37,312 bases of DNA from Pseudobdellovibrionaceae bacterium (GCA_018663505.1 JABJQG010000047.1:1-37312); one strand, 5' to 3'. Positions 30,333 through 37,034 are shown, counted from the stretch's first letter. Numbers and translations are program-made. The notes: a model not told the origin generated them from the letters alone.

Positions 30333-30839
30333 TCACTGTGGCACAAGAAGGTCTTCAAGGAAAAAGGCTGACAACTGAGACCGGCCAGATACGCCTGCTT
30401 TAGCATATATTGCAGCAGACTGAGCTCTCGCTGTCTTTTCCGTGGTATTTCTTAACCTCGCAACCTCTTTAAGTGAATATCCCTTAAGTAGCATGAATGC
30501 CACTTCTTTTTCTGAGCGGGTCAACTTCCATTGTACCAACTGATGATCGATAGACTCACTGAGACCTTCTATGAATTTTTTGGAGCGCTCTTTCCATAGT
30601 TGATTATCCTGCTCTAAACTCTCTGAAATCTTTCGTTCTTTTGCTAAATTGTACTTTAACTTCAAGGTCCCTTTTAACAAAAAAAACACACCAATGACTG
30701 CCACAATACCAACTGAACCCTCTAGGAACACATGCCACCAGGCCACGCCCTCCTTACTATCAGTGATTAAATCCATAACTGTGATTAAACTAATACTCAA
30801 TAAAATGAGAATCATTGTGATTCTTTCTTTTTTGTTCAC
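30333..30839 (-). CDS. Membrane-anchored LuxR-type HTH regulator
   Basis: A 168-aa protein with GTG 30839 and AGGAG 5 bp upstream. Two N-terminal transmembrane helices (~8-25 and ~35-55) with almost no loop, then a coiled coil (~65-100) and a LuxR/FixJ HTH (~108-160): W-K-L-T-R-S-E-K-E-V-A-F-M-L-L-K-G-Y-S plus K-E-V-A-R-L-R-N-T-T-E-K-T-A-R-A-Q. There is no receiver domain, so the signal probably enters through the membrane part. It begins 14 bp after the cytochrome b561 gene, in the same operon, and may control this operon or the facing PepSY-like gene through the paired palindromes at 31705-31755. Confidence 0.85.
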   Translation of the reverse strand: MNKKERITMILILLSISLITVMDLITDSKEGVAWWHVFLEGSVGIVAVIGVFFLLKGTLKLKYNLAKERKISESLEQDNQLWKERSKKFIEGLSESIDHQLVQWKLTRSEKEVAFMLLKGYSLKEVARLRNTTEKTARAQSAAIYAKAGVSGRSQLSAFFLEDLLVPQ

Positions 30840-30853
30840 TTTAGCTCCTTAGC

Positions 30854-31633
30854 TTAATCATCGTCATCATCGTCATCATCGTCATCATAGTCATCATCAT
30901 GGTCATCGTGGTCACCACCTCGTTTACCATGTTTGTTATGTTCTCCATGTTCAGTTTCTCCTAACCGAACCTGAGTTCCAAATAAATTCAATTTTTGTGT
31001 ACTCGATTTATAGTTACTAGCTAAATAAAAAATAAAACTAAGCACCAGGCCCACAAAAATAATACCTGCAAACAGGTGATTGTTACCGATACCTTCTTTT
31101 TGACCCACTAGATCCTTCTTGCCTGTCACTATACTGAATACGAGTCCATCTTTATGTTTTATCTCATGAAAAACAAGGCCTGCCACATGCAAAATAGCTA
31201 TAATCACAAAAGAATTTGATAAAAGCTCATGAATTTCTTCAAAAAAATCTTCAAATATTCCAAAGGACATTAAAAGACCCGTTATCACCAAACCTATTGT
31301 TAACAAAAACATAGCTATAGCCGCGTAGCTTGATGCTGGGTTATGCCCCACATATCTCCTTGTTTTTGAATTCACAATGGAGGACAAGTAATCCACAAGT
31401 TCCCTAGGAGCTAATCTAAAAGAAGAAAACCGAGCATATTTACTCCCTACAAGACCCCAGACTACTCTAAGGATTATGAGGAAAGCCATCAACAGGCCTG
31501 ATAGCATATGGTAGGCGTAGATCCAGGAGTCATCATCAATGTACTTTGCTATAAAAAATGATGATAGAAACAGCAACACGAAAAGCCAGTGAAACAACCT
31601 TGTTGGTAAATCATATACTTTAATTTTTTTCAT
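30854..31633 (-). CDS. Cytochrome b561-type di-haem membrane protein with Asp-rich tail
   Basis: The start is set at ATG 31633, which has AAGGA 6 bp upstream; an ATG two codons earlier is less well placed. The ~259-aa protein has five to six transmembrane helices and the b-haem histidines expected of cytochrome b561/Ni-Fe hydrogenase b-type subunits: L-F-H-W (near 14), Y-H-M-L-S-G (near 42), and I-L-H-V-A-G-L-V-F-H (near 165). It should shuttle electrons across the inner membrane to or from quinone. The C-terminal ~30 residues are His/Asp-rich, ending in ten Asp encoded by a trinucleotide repeat, possibly a divalent-metal-binding tail. It is cotranscribed with the LuxR-type regulator and divergent from the PepSY-like gene. 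Confidence 0.88.
   Translation of the reverse strand: MKKIKVYDLPTRLFHWLFVLLFLSSFFIAKYIDDDSWIYAYHMLSGLLMAFLIILRVVWGLVGSKYARFSSFRLAPRELVDYLSSIVNSKTRRYVGHNPASSYAAIAMFLLTIGLVITGLLMSFGIFEDFFEEIHELLSNSFVIIAILHVAGLVFHEIKHKDGLVFSIVTGKKDLVGQKEGIGNNHLFAGIIFVGLVLSFIFYLASNYKSSTQKLNLFGTQVRLGETEHGEHNKHGKRGGDHDDHDDDYDDDDDDDDDD
30857..30910. repeat. Trinucleotide microsatellite coding a poly-Asp tail
   Basis: On the plus strand the end of the b561 gene is a run of ATC/GTC/ATA units (minus-strand GAT/GAC/TAT) with short ATCGTC sub-repeats. It encodes D-D-D-Y followed by ten Asp. Such a tract could vary in copy number in frame. Confidence 0.7.
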
Positions 31634-31704
31634 AATCATTCCTTTTTACATATTTTCATCATGGTCTCTTTCGATAGAGTCCACTAAATATCACTAAAAA
31701 TCAT

Positions 31705-31755
31705 GGGGCATTTGCCCCAAGCCCATATATTATAGGCTCTTAGGGCAAATGCCCC
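31705..31755. promoter_or_regulatory. Paired GGGGCA/TGCCCC palindromes in the b561-PepSY divergent region
   Basis: GGGGCATTTGCCCC (31705-31718) and GGGCAAATGCCCC (31743-31755) are each near-palindromic and are inverted copies of one another, 38 bp apart centre to centre, with an inner AGCC/GGCT dyad between them. They sit in the only intergenic space between the divergent b561 operon and the PepSY gene. This fits two operators for a dimeric regulator, or alternatively a large cruciform. Confidence 0.55.
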
Positions 31756-31827
31756 TTTCGTGATGAGCAAATAAATACGACATTAAATTATGAAAAATCA
31801 CAAACAATAAAAACAAAGGAGTTTTTA

Positions 31828-32094
31828 ATGAAAGCAGCACTCATAGTGTTAAGCGGCTTAACTTTAACAAGCACAGCATATGCCAAAAAAAATTGCACAG
31901 ATCAGCCAAAAGGCAAATGGATGAGTATTGAGGCCTTTAAAAGTATGGCCTCAGAAAATGGATATCAAATTCGTAAATTTAAACAAAAAGGTTCTTGTTA
32001 TGAGATTTACGGTAAAAATAAACAGGGGCAAAAAGTAGAGGTCTATTTTAATCCTGTGGATGGCAGCGTGGTAAAATCTGAAATTGAAGATTAA
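31828..32094 (+). CDS. Exported PepSY-like small protein
   Basis: An 88-aa protein with ATG 31828 and AAAGGAG 6 bp upstream. The signal peptide ends S-T-A-Y-A (residue ~19). The mature 69 residues form one PepSY-like alpha/beta module: W-M-S-I-E-A-F-K, G-Y-Q-I-R-K-F-K, C-Y-E-I-Y-G, and V-E-V-Y-F-N-P-V-D-G-S-V-V. Two Cys (in N-C-T-D-Q-P and S-C-Y-E) may form a disulfide. Similar proteins often sit beside cytochrome b561 genes, where they may bind metal or modulate the redox protein. It has its own promoter, facing the b561 operon across the shared palindromes. Confidence 0.8.
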   Translation: MKAALIVLSGLTLTSTAYAKKNCTDQPKGKWMSIEAFKSMASENGYQIRKFKQKGSCYEIYGKNKQGQKVEVYFNPVDGSVVKSEIED

Positions 32095-32162
32095 TTTTTT
32101 ATTCAAGTTGTCCATTCTGTGAAGAAACACTATTTTTTATACAACAGCTGCAGAATGGCAAC

Positions 32163-32612
32163 TTAGTTTTCACACAAAAACTTTGGTTTTAATAAGTGAG
32201 CTGGCACACAGTAATCTAGCCACTCTCCGCTGTCATAACTTGAGTATGCAAAAAACCAATGCACCTCTTTGTGGTTGGATTTCATCTCAAATTCATGGGG
32301 CATAACCAAAGGTTGCTCACCGTCCACCTCGTAACACCAACCATAAGACCGCATTCTGCGATCATCTATAACTTCCAGAGCTTCTAACCCTGTGGGCGTA
32401 TTGTAGATAGAATGAATGCCTTTATCTATACCTAAGTAAGGAATGTCATTGTTGTTTAAAATGTTTATGGTTAAAAAACCAAGGCTGTTACCACTAGTAA
32501 ATTCCAATTGTGATTCGAATTTTGGATTTACAGAACATGGGCCTGTTATCTTAATTATTCCTGCCGATAGTGTTGTTGGTAAAAATAGAAATAAAAGTCC
32601 AAATAGCTTCAC
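32163..32612 (-). CDS. Exported protein at the end of the bufferin operon, DUF4430-like
   Basis: The start is set at GTG 32612, preceded by seven G residues 3 bp upstream. It gives a 149-aa protein with a signal peptide ending T-L-S-A (~16); the frame extends to 32663 without support. The mature chain has four Cys (G-P-C-S, G-W-C-Y, D-Y-C-V, F-L-C-E) and a G-W-C-Y-E-V-D-G-x-x-P ... E-V-H-W-F-F-A-Y-S-S-Y pattern like DUF4430 (transcobalamin-like) domains. It lies 37 bp after bufC on the same strand, suggesting a periplasmic accessory of the metallophore system. Its start codon lies in a hairpin (32604-32640). Confidence 0.6.
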   Translation of the reverse strand: MKLFGLLFLFLPTTLSAGIIKITGPCSVNPKFESQLEFTSGNSLGFLTINILNNNDIPYLGIDKGIHSIYNTPTGLEALEVIDDRRMRSYGWCYEVDGEQPLVMPHEFEMKSNHKEVHWFFAYSSYDSGEWLDYCVPAHLLKPKFLCEN

Positions 32613-32640
32613 AATCCCCCCCAGAGTTTTTGTGAAGCTA
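32604..32640 (-). promoter_or_regulatory. RNA hairpin holding the GTG start codon
   Basis: TAGCTTCACAA (32604-32614) and TTGTGAAGCTA (32630-32640) are exact complements with a 15-nt loop. In the minus-strand mRNA the GTG start at 32612 is in the 3' arm and the G-tract ribosome site is in the loop. It could limit translation of the last gene, or end part of the bufABC transcript. Confidence 0.5.
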
Positions 32641-32649
32641 ACAGGTGTA

Positions 32650-33396
32650 CTAGCTTGTTTCAAGACTTAGTAAACCTAACTCAATCCAGCGTGGTAAAGA
32701 TTTTTCAAAAATTTGAGTTAAATCCTCTGTGGCATATGTATCTGGTATTTTTTCTATACACTGCTCTAAACTGTTATGTGTTTTTAATAACTGTAACACT
32801 GTCAATTCGAGGCTTGTCCAAGATCTTATATGCACCATTCGATCCTCGGTGGTCCAAATAGACAGGTACGATAATTCTTCTTCATAGGCTTTCTCATCAT
32901 TCCATATTTTATCTAGTGGCCATTTATTTTGCATAAGTACTAAAGAATGGTTATGTACAATCTTAGTCTCTCCAGGGGCTACATCTTGTTTTTTTTGTTC
33001 TTTGTAGTTAAAGAAGTTGTAGAAGCTTTCAATCATTGCCCACTCTAGCTGTGCCAAATCTAAAATAAATTTTGCCGCTGCTTTTGGCTTATTATTTTTT
33101 ATATAGCTGGGCAAGCCTCTACTTATTTCATTTATATAATGAGTCTTAGAGGGGTTTTGTTTTAAATAGTTATAAATATATTGATTAAAATCATCACTAG
33201 CTAAAAATATCCCCGTAACAGAAAAATCATTTTCCACACACTCAACAGTTCTGTTTTTAAAACTCAGCTTATAAGAATCTAATCTGGTTTTTCTCTGAAT
33301 ACCTTTGGACTCCTTAATAAAAGGCAATTCCTTAACTTCGCTATCTTTGGTCGACAAATAATTAAAAACTTGCTCCTGCATATCCTTAAGTTTCAT
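32650..33396 (-). CDS. bufC: BufC-type (HvfC/DUF2063) partner protein for peptide modification
   Basis: A 248-aa protein. The N-terminus (M-K-L-K-D-M-Q-E-Q-V-F-N-Y-L) and the segment R-L-D-S-Y-K ... V-E-C-V-E-N-D-F near 40-60 match the DUF2063 domain of BufC/HvfC proteins, which pair with DUF692 enzymes and present the precursor peptide. A D-L-A-Q-L-E-W-A-M-I segment near 115 marks the second domain. It begins 11 bp inside the bufB end, so the two are translationally coupled, and the set bufA-bufB-bufC follows the order of bufferin and gold-induced gig operons. It likely recruits BufA to the maturase. Divergent at sequence level, but the context makes the call firm. Confidence 0.8.
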   Translation of the reverse strand: MKLKDMQEQVFNYLSTKDSEVKELPFIKESKGIQRKTRLDSYKLSFKNRTVECVENDFSVTGIFLASDDFNQYIYNYLKQNPSKTHYINEISRGLPSYIKNNKPKAAAKFILDLAQLEWAMIESFYNFFNYKEQKKQDVAPGETKIVHNHSLVLMQNKWPLDKIWNDEKAYEEELSYLSIWTTEDRMVHIRSWTSLELTVLQLLKTHNSLEQCIEKIPDTYATEDLTQIFEKSLPRWIELGLLSLETS

Positions 33397-34243
33397 TATT
33401 TAGACCCTTTTTAATGACATTTTTAGCCTTCATAAGCTCTGCTTTATATTTATCAAACGATGGGATATTATCATCCCATTCTACCATTACAGATGTGGGT
33501 GGAATTTTTTTATAAGCGTAATCTAGTAACTCAAAAACCTCTGAGCATATGGGTTGGTCGTGAGTGTCAATAAGTAATCCATTTTCTTTCTTGCGATGTC
33601 CTGCCAGGTGAATTTGCCCTACATTTTCCAGTGGAATATTATCAATGTATGTTTCTGCCAGAAAGTCGTGGTTCTGTGAGCTTACATAGATGTTATTAAT
33701 ATCTAACAGAAGACCACAATCCGTTTTTTTTACAATTTCACTTATAAATTCCCATTCTTCCATCTCGGAATGTTCGAAGGCCATATAGCTAGAAGCATTT
33801 TCAATCATAAAACGCATACCTAGAGCTTCTTGAATTTGCTGAATATTATTTGAAACAATATCTACTGTTTCTTGAGTATAAGGCAAAGGCAGCAGCTCGT
33901 GACTACTGAGGCCATGAATACCTGTCCAACAGATGTGATCCGAAACCCATGCCGGTTGAACTAATTGAATGAGTGCTTTTAATTCTTTAAGAAATATTTG
34001 ATCTAGAGGGTCAGTACCTCCAATATTAGAAGATACACAGTGAAGCACAATGGGGTAATCTTTACGAATTTTTAATAATGTGGAGAGCAGTGAGCTTTGT
34101 CCATGGCCTGGAATCCCCATATAGTTTTCTGTTAGAGCTTCAAACCAATCAACACCGGTTTCTGCTCCAACAATATCTTGAAAATGATCCGGTCTCAATC
34201 CGAGACCAAACCCTAAGTTATTAAACTTTACTTCTTTGTTCAT
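33386..34243 (-). CDS. bufB: MNIO (DUF692) peptide maturase, BufB type
   Basis: A 285-aa TIM-barrel enzyme of the multinuclear non-haem iron oxidative (MNIO) family. Metal-ligand segments are visible in order: V-L-H-C-V-S-S (His68), W-V-S-D-H-I-C-W, F-M-I-E-N-A-S-S-Y, L-L-L-D-I-N-N-I-Y-V, Q-I-H-L-A-G-H and I-D-T-H-D, ending V-M-V-E-W-D. Characterised relatives (MbnB, BufB, TglH) oxidise Cys residues of small precursors; BufB makes thiooxazole-type groups that bind copper. The start lies 5 bp after bufA, and the end overlaps bufC. Predicted substrate: the Cys residues of the adjacent BufA. Length is normal for the family. Confidence 0.92.
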   Translation of the reverse strand: MNKEVKFNNLGFGLGLRPDHFQDIVGAETGVDWFEALTENYMGIPGHGQSSLLSTLLKIRKDYPIVLHCVSSNIGGTDPLDQIFLKELKALIQLVQPAWVSDHICWTGIHGLSSHELLPLPYTQETVDIVSNNIQQIQEALGMRFMIENASSYMAFEHSEMEEWEFISEIVKKTDCGLLLDINNIYVSSQNHDFLAETYIDNIPLENVGQIHLAGHRKKENGLLIDTHDQPICSEVFELLDYAYKKIPPTSVMVEWDDNIPSFDKYKAELMKAKNVIKKGLNNET

Positions 34244-34248
34244 ATAAA

Positions 34249-34611
34249 TTATTTATTTCCACAGCTACCGTCAGCACATTTTGCCCCAGCTTTCATTTTC
34301 TTTTTCTTCATATTGGCTTTTGTGCATTCTTTGTCACCTTCAGCGCAATCCTTTTTCTTAGACATATCTCCACATTTTGCCTTATGCCCTTTCTTTTTAC
34401 CCATATTCTCGCCACAACTTGCCTTATGCCCTTTCTTTTTACCCATATTTTCTCCGCAACTACCACCACCACACTTAGATCCACCTGCTTTAGAATTTTT
34501 AACTTTCTCACCTGCAAAGGCATTATTTGAACTCACAAGGCTTGTTCCTACCACTAGACCTGTTAATGCTGCAGCTAAAATCAATTTATTTCTTACTTCT
34601 TTGTTATCCAT
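34249..34611 (-). CDS. bufA: Bufferin-like Cys-rich precursor peptide with internal repeat
   Basis: A 120-aa protein with ATG 34611 and AAAGGAG 5 bp upstream. The signal peptide is long and ends A-F-A (residue 33), typical of DUF2282/bufferin precursors. The mature part is very Lys/Gly-rich with eight Cys (47, 52, 66, 80, 89, 96, 112, 117). Residues 52-65 and 66-79 are an almost exact 14-residue tandem repeat (C-G-E-N-M-G-K-K-K-G-H-K-A), coded by a 42-bp duplication. It is expected to be secreted to the periplasm after Cys modification by BufB/BufC and to bind copper or other thiophilic metals. First gene of the operon; likely regulated by the nearby ECF sigma factor. Confidence 0.88.
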   Translation of the reverse strand: MDNKEVRNKLILAAALTGLVVGTSLVSSNNAFAGEKVKNSKAGGSKCGGGSCGENMGKKKGHKASCGENMGKKKGHKAKCGDMSKKKDCAEGDKECTKANMKKKKMKAGAKCADGSCGNK

Positions 34612-34683
34612 GCTTTCTCCTTTTATCGTTTAATTTTCGTTTACAATATTTGTATTTCAACTATGAGTGTTTTGAACTCTTAA

Positions 34684-34722
34684 AATATTACAAAATAATA
34701 TAATAAAGTATTTTGTAATATT
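34684..34722 (+). promoter_or_regulatory. 14-bp inverted repeat around a TATAAT in the bufA-doxX divergent region
   Basis: AATATTACAAAATA (34684-34697) and TATTTTGTAATATT (34709-34722) are exact complements with an 11-bp spacer that contains TATAAT (34699-34704). A possible -35 (TTGAAC, 34672-34677) is 21 bp away, too far for a normal promoter. The layout suits a repressor covering the -10 of the doxX promoter, or a MerR-like long-spacer promoter. Confidence 0.55.
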
Positions 34723-34768
34723 ATTGTGTGTCAGCTCACCTATAAATATCAATGAAAAGGGAGCATTA

Positions 34769-35218
34769 ATGAATAAAACAGACGTACAAACAAAAATGAG
34801 TAAATTTCACAATTTTTTAAGCCAATTAACCTGGCTACCTAGTGCTGTAGCTAGATTAAGTATTGGCTGGGTATTTTTAACCTCAGGCTGGGGCAAGCTA
34901 CACAATTTAGAACAAATTGTGGGATACTTCCAATCTTTAGGTGTACCCTTGGCTCATATACAAGCACCTGTGGTTTCGGTCCTAGAGTTAGTTGGTGGCT
35001 TGGCTTTAATTATCGGCGCTGGCACACGTTATTTCTCTGCAATACTCATGGGTATAATGTCTGTGGCCATTATGACTGCCCATGCCGAAGACATTAATCA
35101 ATTATCTGATATGTTTAAAATCTATGAATTTGTATATATAATTGCTTTAGGATATTTGGCTACATTAGGTGCTGGAAAATTCTCTGCTGACTATATAATT
35201 AAAATGAAATTTAAATAA
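34769..35218 (+). CDS. DoxX-family membrane protein of the bufferin locus
   Basis: The start is set at ATG 34769 (M-N-K-T-D-V), which has AAAGGGAG 5 bp upstream; the frame begins at 34724 without support. The 149-aa protein has four transmembrane helices and the DoxX signature: R-L-S-I-G-W-V-F-L-T-S-G-W-G-K-L near 28-43, and V-S-V-L-E-L-V-G-G-L-A-L-I-I-G-A-G-T-R near 70-90. DoxX-like genes (gigT in the gold-induced operon) are regular partners of DUF692/DUF2063 clusters. It may handle quinone-linked electron flow or metallophore export. It faces bufA divergently and is followed 42 bp later by the sigma factor gene. Confidence 0.88.
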   Translation: MNKTDVQTKMSKFHNFLSQLTWLPSAVARLSIGWVFLTSGWGKLHNLEQIVGYFQSLGVPLAHIQAPVVSVLELVGGLALIIGAGTRYFSAILMGIMSVAIMTAHAEDINQLSDMFKIYEFVYIIALGYLATLGAGKFSADYIIKMKFK

Positions 35219-35260
35219 ACTTAGGAGTTACGATCATCGGACTCTGAGTTATGGGGTTCT

Positions 35261-35857
35261 ATGAGTGCAAGTAAAGATATACAGTTTAACACCGGTGAGT
35301 TTTTAACCAGAATCAAAGAGCGTGATAATGATGCCATAGAAATGCTGGTAAGAAGGTACACAGAACCACTATTAAGAACGTCCATGGGTTTAGGTTTTGA
35401 TGCACATACGGCTGATGAGTTGGTGCAAAGTGTTTGGACCACTTTTTTTGATGTGGTGTCAGCCTTTCAAGGGCGGTCACATATTAGAACTTTTATATTT
35501 GGCATCTTATACAACAAGGTTTCCGAGCAAAGACGCCTACAGAAAAAGGCTATGACTCATGACCATATTGATGAGGTCATGGACTCAAAATTTAATGCCA
35601 GTGGACACTGGATTACTCCACCAGTAGATCCGGAAAAGTTTTTATTGGCTTCTGAGACTATGGATTTAATCCAAAGATGTATTGATGCTTTACCTACTGC
35701 TCAGCGAGCTGTATTTTGCTTTAAGGAAATTGAAGATAAAAAAACTTCTGAGATTTGTAAGATCATGGATGTTACTGTGTCCCATTTAGGTGTGCTCTTT
35801 TACAGAGCTAGAAACGAGCTTAGAGAATGTATTGAAATGAAAGCCAGTGAAGCCTAG
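35261..35857 (+). CDS. ECF-type RNA polymerase sigma factor
   Basis: A 198-aa protein with ATG 35261 and GGGG 5 bp upstream. Sigma region 2 spans ~15-85 (A-I-E-M-L-V-R-R-Y-T, then D-E-L-V-Q-S-V-W-T-T-F-F and R-T-F-I-F-G-I-L-Y-N-K). Region 4 spans ~130-190 with L-P-T-A-Q-R-A-V-F and the HTH S-E-I-C-K-I-M-D-V-T-V-S-H-L-G-V. Regions 1 and 3 are absent, as expected for ECF factors. It lies between doxX and the anti-sigma gene. In Caulobacter a sigma/anti-sigma pair (SigF/NrsF) controls bufferin genes; a similar control is inferred here, with the divergent buf promoters as targets. Confidence 0.9.
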   Translation: MSASKDIQFNTGEFLTRIKERDNDAIEMLVRRYTEPLLRTSMGLGFDAHTADELVQSVWTTFFDVVSAFQGRSHIRTFIFGILYNKVSEQRRLQKKAMTHDHIDEVMDSKFNASGHWITPPVDPEKFLLASETMDLIQRCIDALPTAQRAVFCFKEIEDKKTSEICKIMDVTVSHLGVLFYRARNELRECIEMKASEA

Positions 35858-35957
35858 TTTTATTTAATGGTAGTTTACAGCAAAAATGATTCGAATGCAG
35901 ACCATAATTTGAAATGAGGATTCTGTTAAATAAGCATTGAAAAAAAAAGGCCCATTT

Positions 35958-36209
35958 ATGATTTCATGCAAAGAGTTAGTAAAAAAAATTAATCAAACAG
36001 AGAAGCTCTCGGTAGTACAACGTGCTGAAATAAAAATGCATGCTCTTATGTGCAAGCACTGTGGTAATTATATGAAACAAATGACTATGATGAAGGTTGG
36101 GTTTGCAAAGCTTTTTAAAAACAAGGTTCAACCTAAACCTGATCAAATTCAAGATTTAGAGGAAAAAGTGCTAAACAAAGTTAAAAATGACTTAGATAAG
36201 AAGAGCTAG
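35958..36209 (+). CDS. Zinc-binding anti-sigma factor (ZAS type), soluble
   Basis: The start is set at ATG 35958 (M-I-S-C-K-E-L-V); the frame runs back to a TTG at 35937 with no support. The 83-aa protein has the zinc-associated anti-sigma pattern: S-C-K-E-L-V near the start, then I-K-M-H-A-L-M-C-K-H-C-G-N-Y (H-x3-C-x2-C). It has no transmembrane segment, so it should be cytoplasmic, unlike NrsF, and could sense metal or thiol stress directly through its zinc site. It follows the ECF sigma gene by 100 bp and most likely holds that sigma factor inactive. Confidence 0.82.
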   Translation: MISCKELVKKINQTEKLSVVQRAEIKMHALMCKHCGNYMKQMTMMKVGFAKLFKNKVQPKPDQIQDLEEKVLNKVKNDLDKKS

Positions 36210-36286
36210 CCTTTATTTATAATGGTTCAAACTCTAGCTTACAGTAATAAATTCTAGTTTTTATAAAATCGTACATTGTGAAGGAA

Positions 36287-36400
36287 TGTGTAGTGTTTAA
36301 TCGTCGCTGCGTACAAAAATCTCCTTACCCGAAGTCTTGTGTAATTTAATATGTTACTTATTTACGTCAAGGAGTCTTGCCGACGATTAAACACTACACA
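36287..36400. mobile_element. MITE-like 114-bp element with perfect 20-bp terminal inverted repeats
   Basis: TGTGTAGTGTTTAATCGTCG (36287-36306) and its exact reverse complement (36381-36400) bound a 74-bp interior with no reading frame. The interior has a short CTCCTT/AAGGAG dyad and AT-rich sequence. No target duplication is evident at the borders, so the boundaries are defined by the repeats only. It may be a non-autonomous transposon or a large transcript-end structure in the gap between the anti-sigma gene and the convergent kinase-like gene. Confidence 0.6.
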
Positions 36401-36482
36401 ACATCATAATTCTTTCTTAGTTGAATTAAAAATTAAAAAATAATCAAGGTTGAGAGGACAATTTTTAAAAGAAGAGAGCCCT

Positions 36483-37034
36483 CTATTTTGAGATATTACT
36501 TTTTAGGCCACATTTGCTCAATATAAAATCAACTCTTTCAGATACTTTAGCTTTAGGCACTTCAATTAAATTATAGCCGAGCCTATCGTACGCCTTAATA
36601 ATTTCTTCCTGTCTCATGAAAGAGTCTTCGAATGGCATTTTCCTTAGAACATCATTCACAAAAATATCCTTCCATACGGGCAGGATAAAGACAATTTTAT
36701 TGTAAATAAATTTTTTCTCAAAATCAGAAAGTATGATTGGATCAACTTTAAATACCGAGCAATACATATATAAATCAGGGAATGCTCTATCAAAAAATAC
36801 AGAAACTTCATCATTTCTGAAATTTGTATAATTTTCCTCAATATCCTTTAACATTTCTTCAATAAATGCCTGAGGACTTTTTGAGGGTAAGGCCGGACCA
36901 TCAATTTCAAGTTGCGAATTTAAAATTTTTCGAGCTGGCTCATCATAACATTTATGTCCATTTTTTCTGAGCGCTTCTATAAGAGTAGTTTTTCCTACAC
37001 CTGGCGAACCCGTAATTACAATTTTCTTATTCAT
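36483..37034 (-). CDS. AAA_28/NadR-like P-loop ATPase or kinase
   Basis: The start is set at ATG 37034 (M-N-K-K-I-V-I-T-G); the frame extends to 37103 without a ribosome site. The 183-aa protein has Walker A G-S-P-G-V-G-K-T-T near the start, then L-I-E-A-L-R-K-N-G-H-K-C-Y-D-E-P-A-R, the typical D-E-x-A-R opening of AAA_28 (NadR/Ttd14-like) ATPases, and F-F-D-R-A-F-P-D as the metal-binding D-R segment. The length suits a small-molecule kinase or an NTP-dependent regulator. The substrate is unknown. It is separated from its neighbours by gaps on both sides, so it is probably monocistronic. Confidence 0.8.
   Translation of the reverse strand: MNKKIVITGSPGVGKTTLIEALRKNGHKCYDEPARKILNSQLEIDGPALPSKSPQAFIEEMLKDIEENYTNFRNDEVSVFFDRAFPDLYMYCSVFKVDPIILSDFEKKFIYNKIVFILPVWKDIFVNDVLRKMPFEDSFMRQEEIIKAYDRLGYNLIEVPKAKVSERVDFILSKCGLKSNISK

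Noticed and set aside
30856-30930. Origin iterons or direct-repeat array
   Set aside because: The triplet repeats are in frame at the end of cytochrome b561 and encode Asp codons.
34313-34633. 106-codon plus-strand frame opposite bufA
   Set aside because: It is antisense to the Lys/Gly/Cys-rich precursor and its Phe/Pro/Leu repeats are the mirror of that repeat; no ribosome site.
36287-36400. CRISPR repeat-spacer unit
   Set aside because: The two arms are inverted, not direct, and there is only one pair; no cas genes are present.
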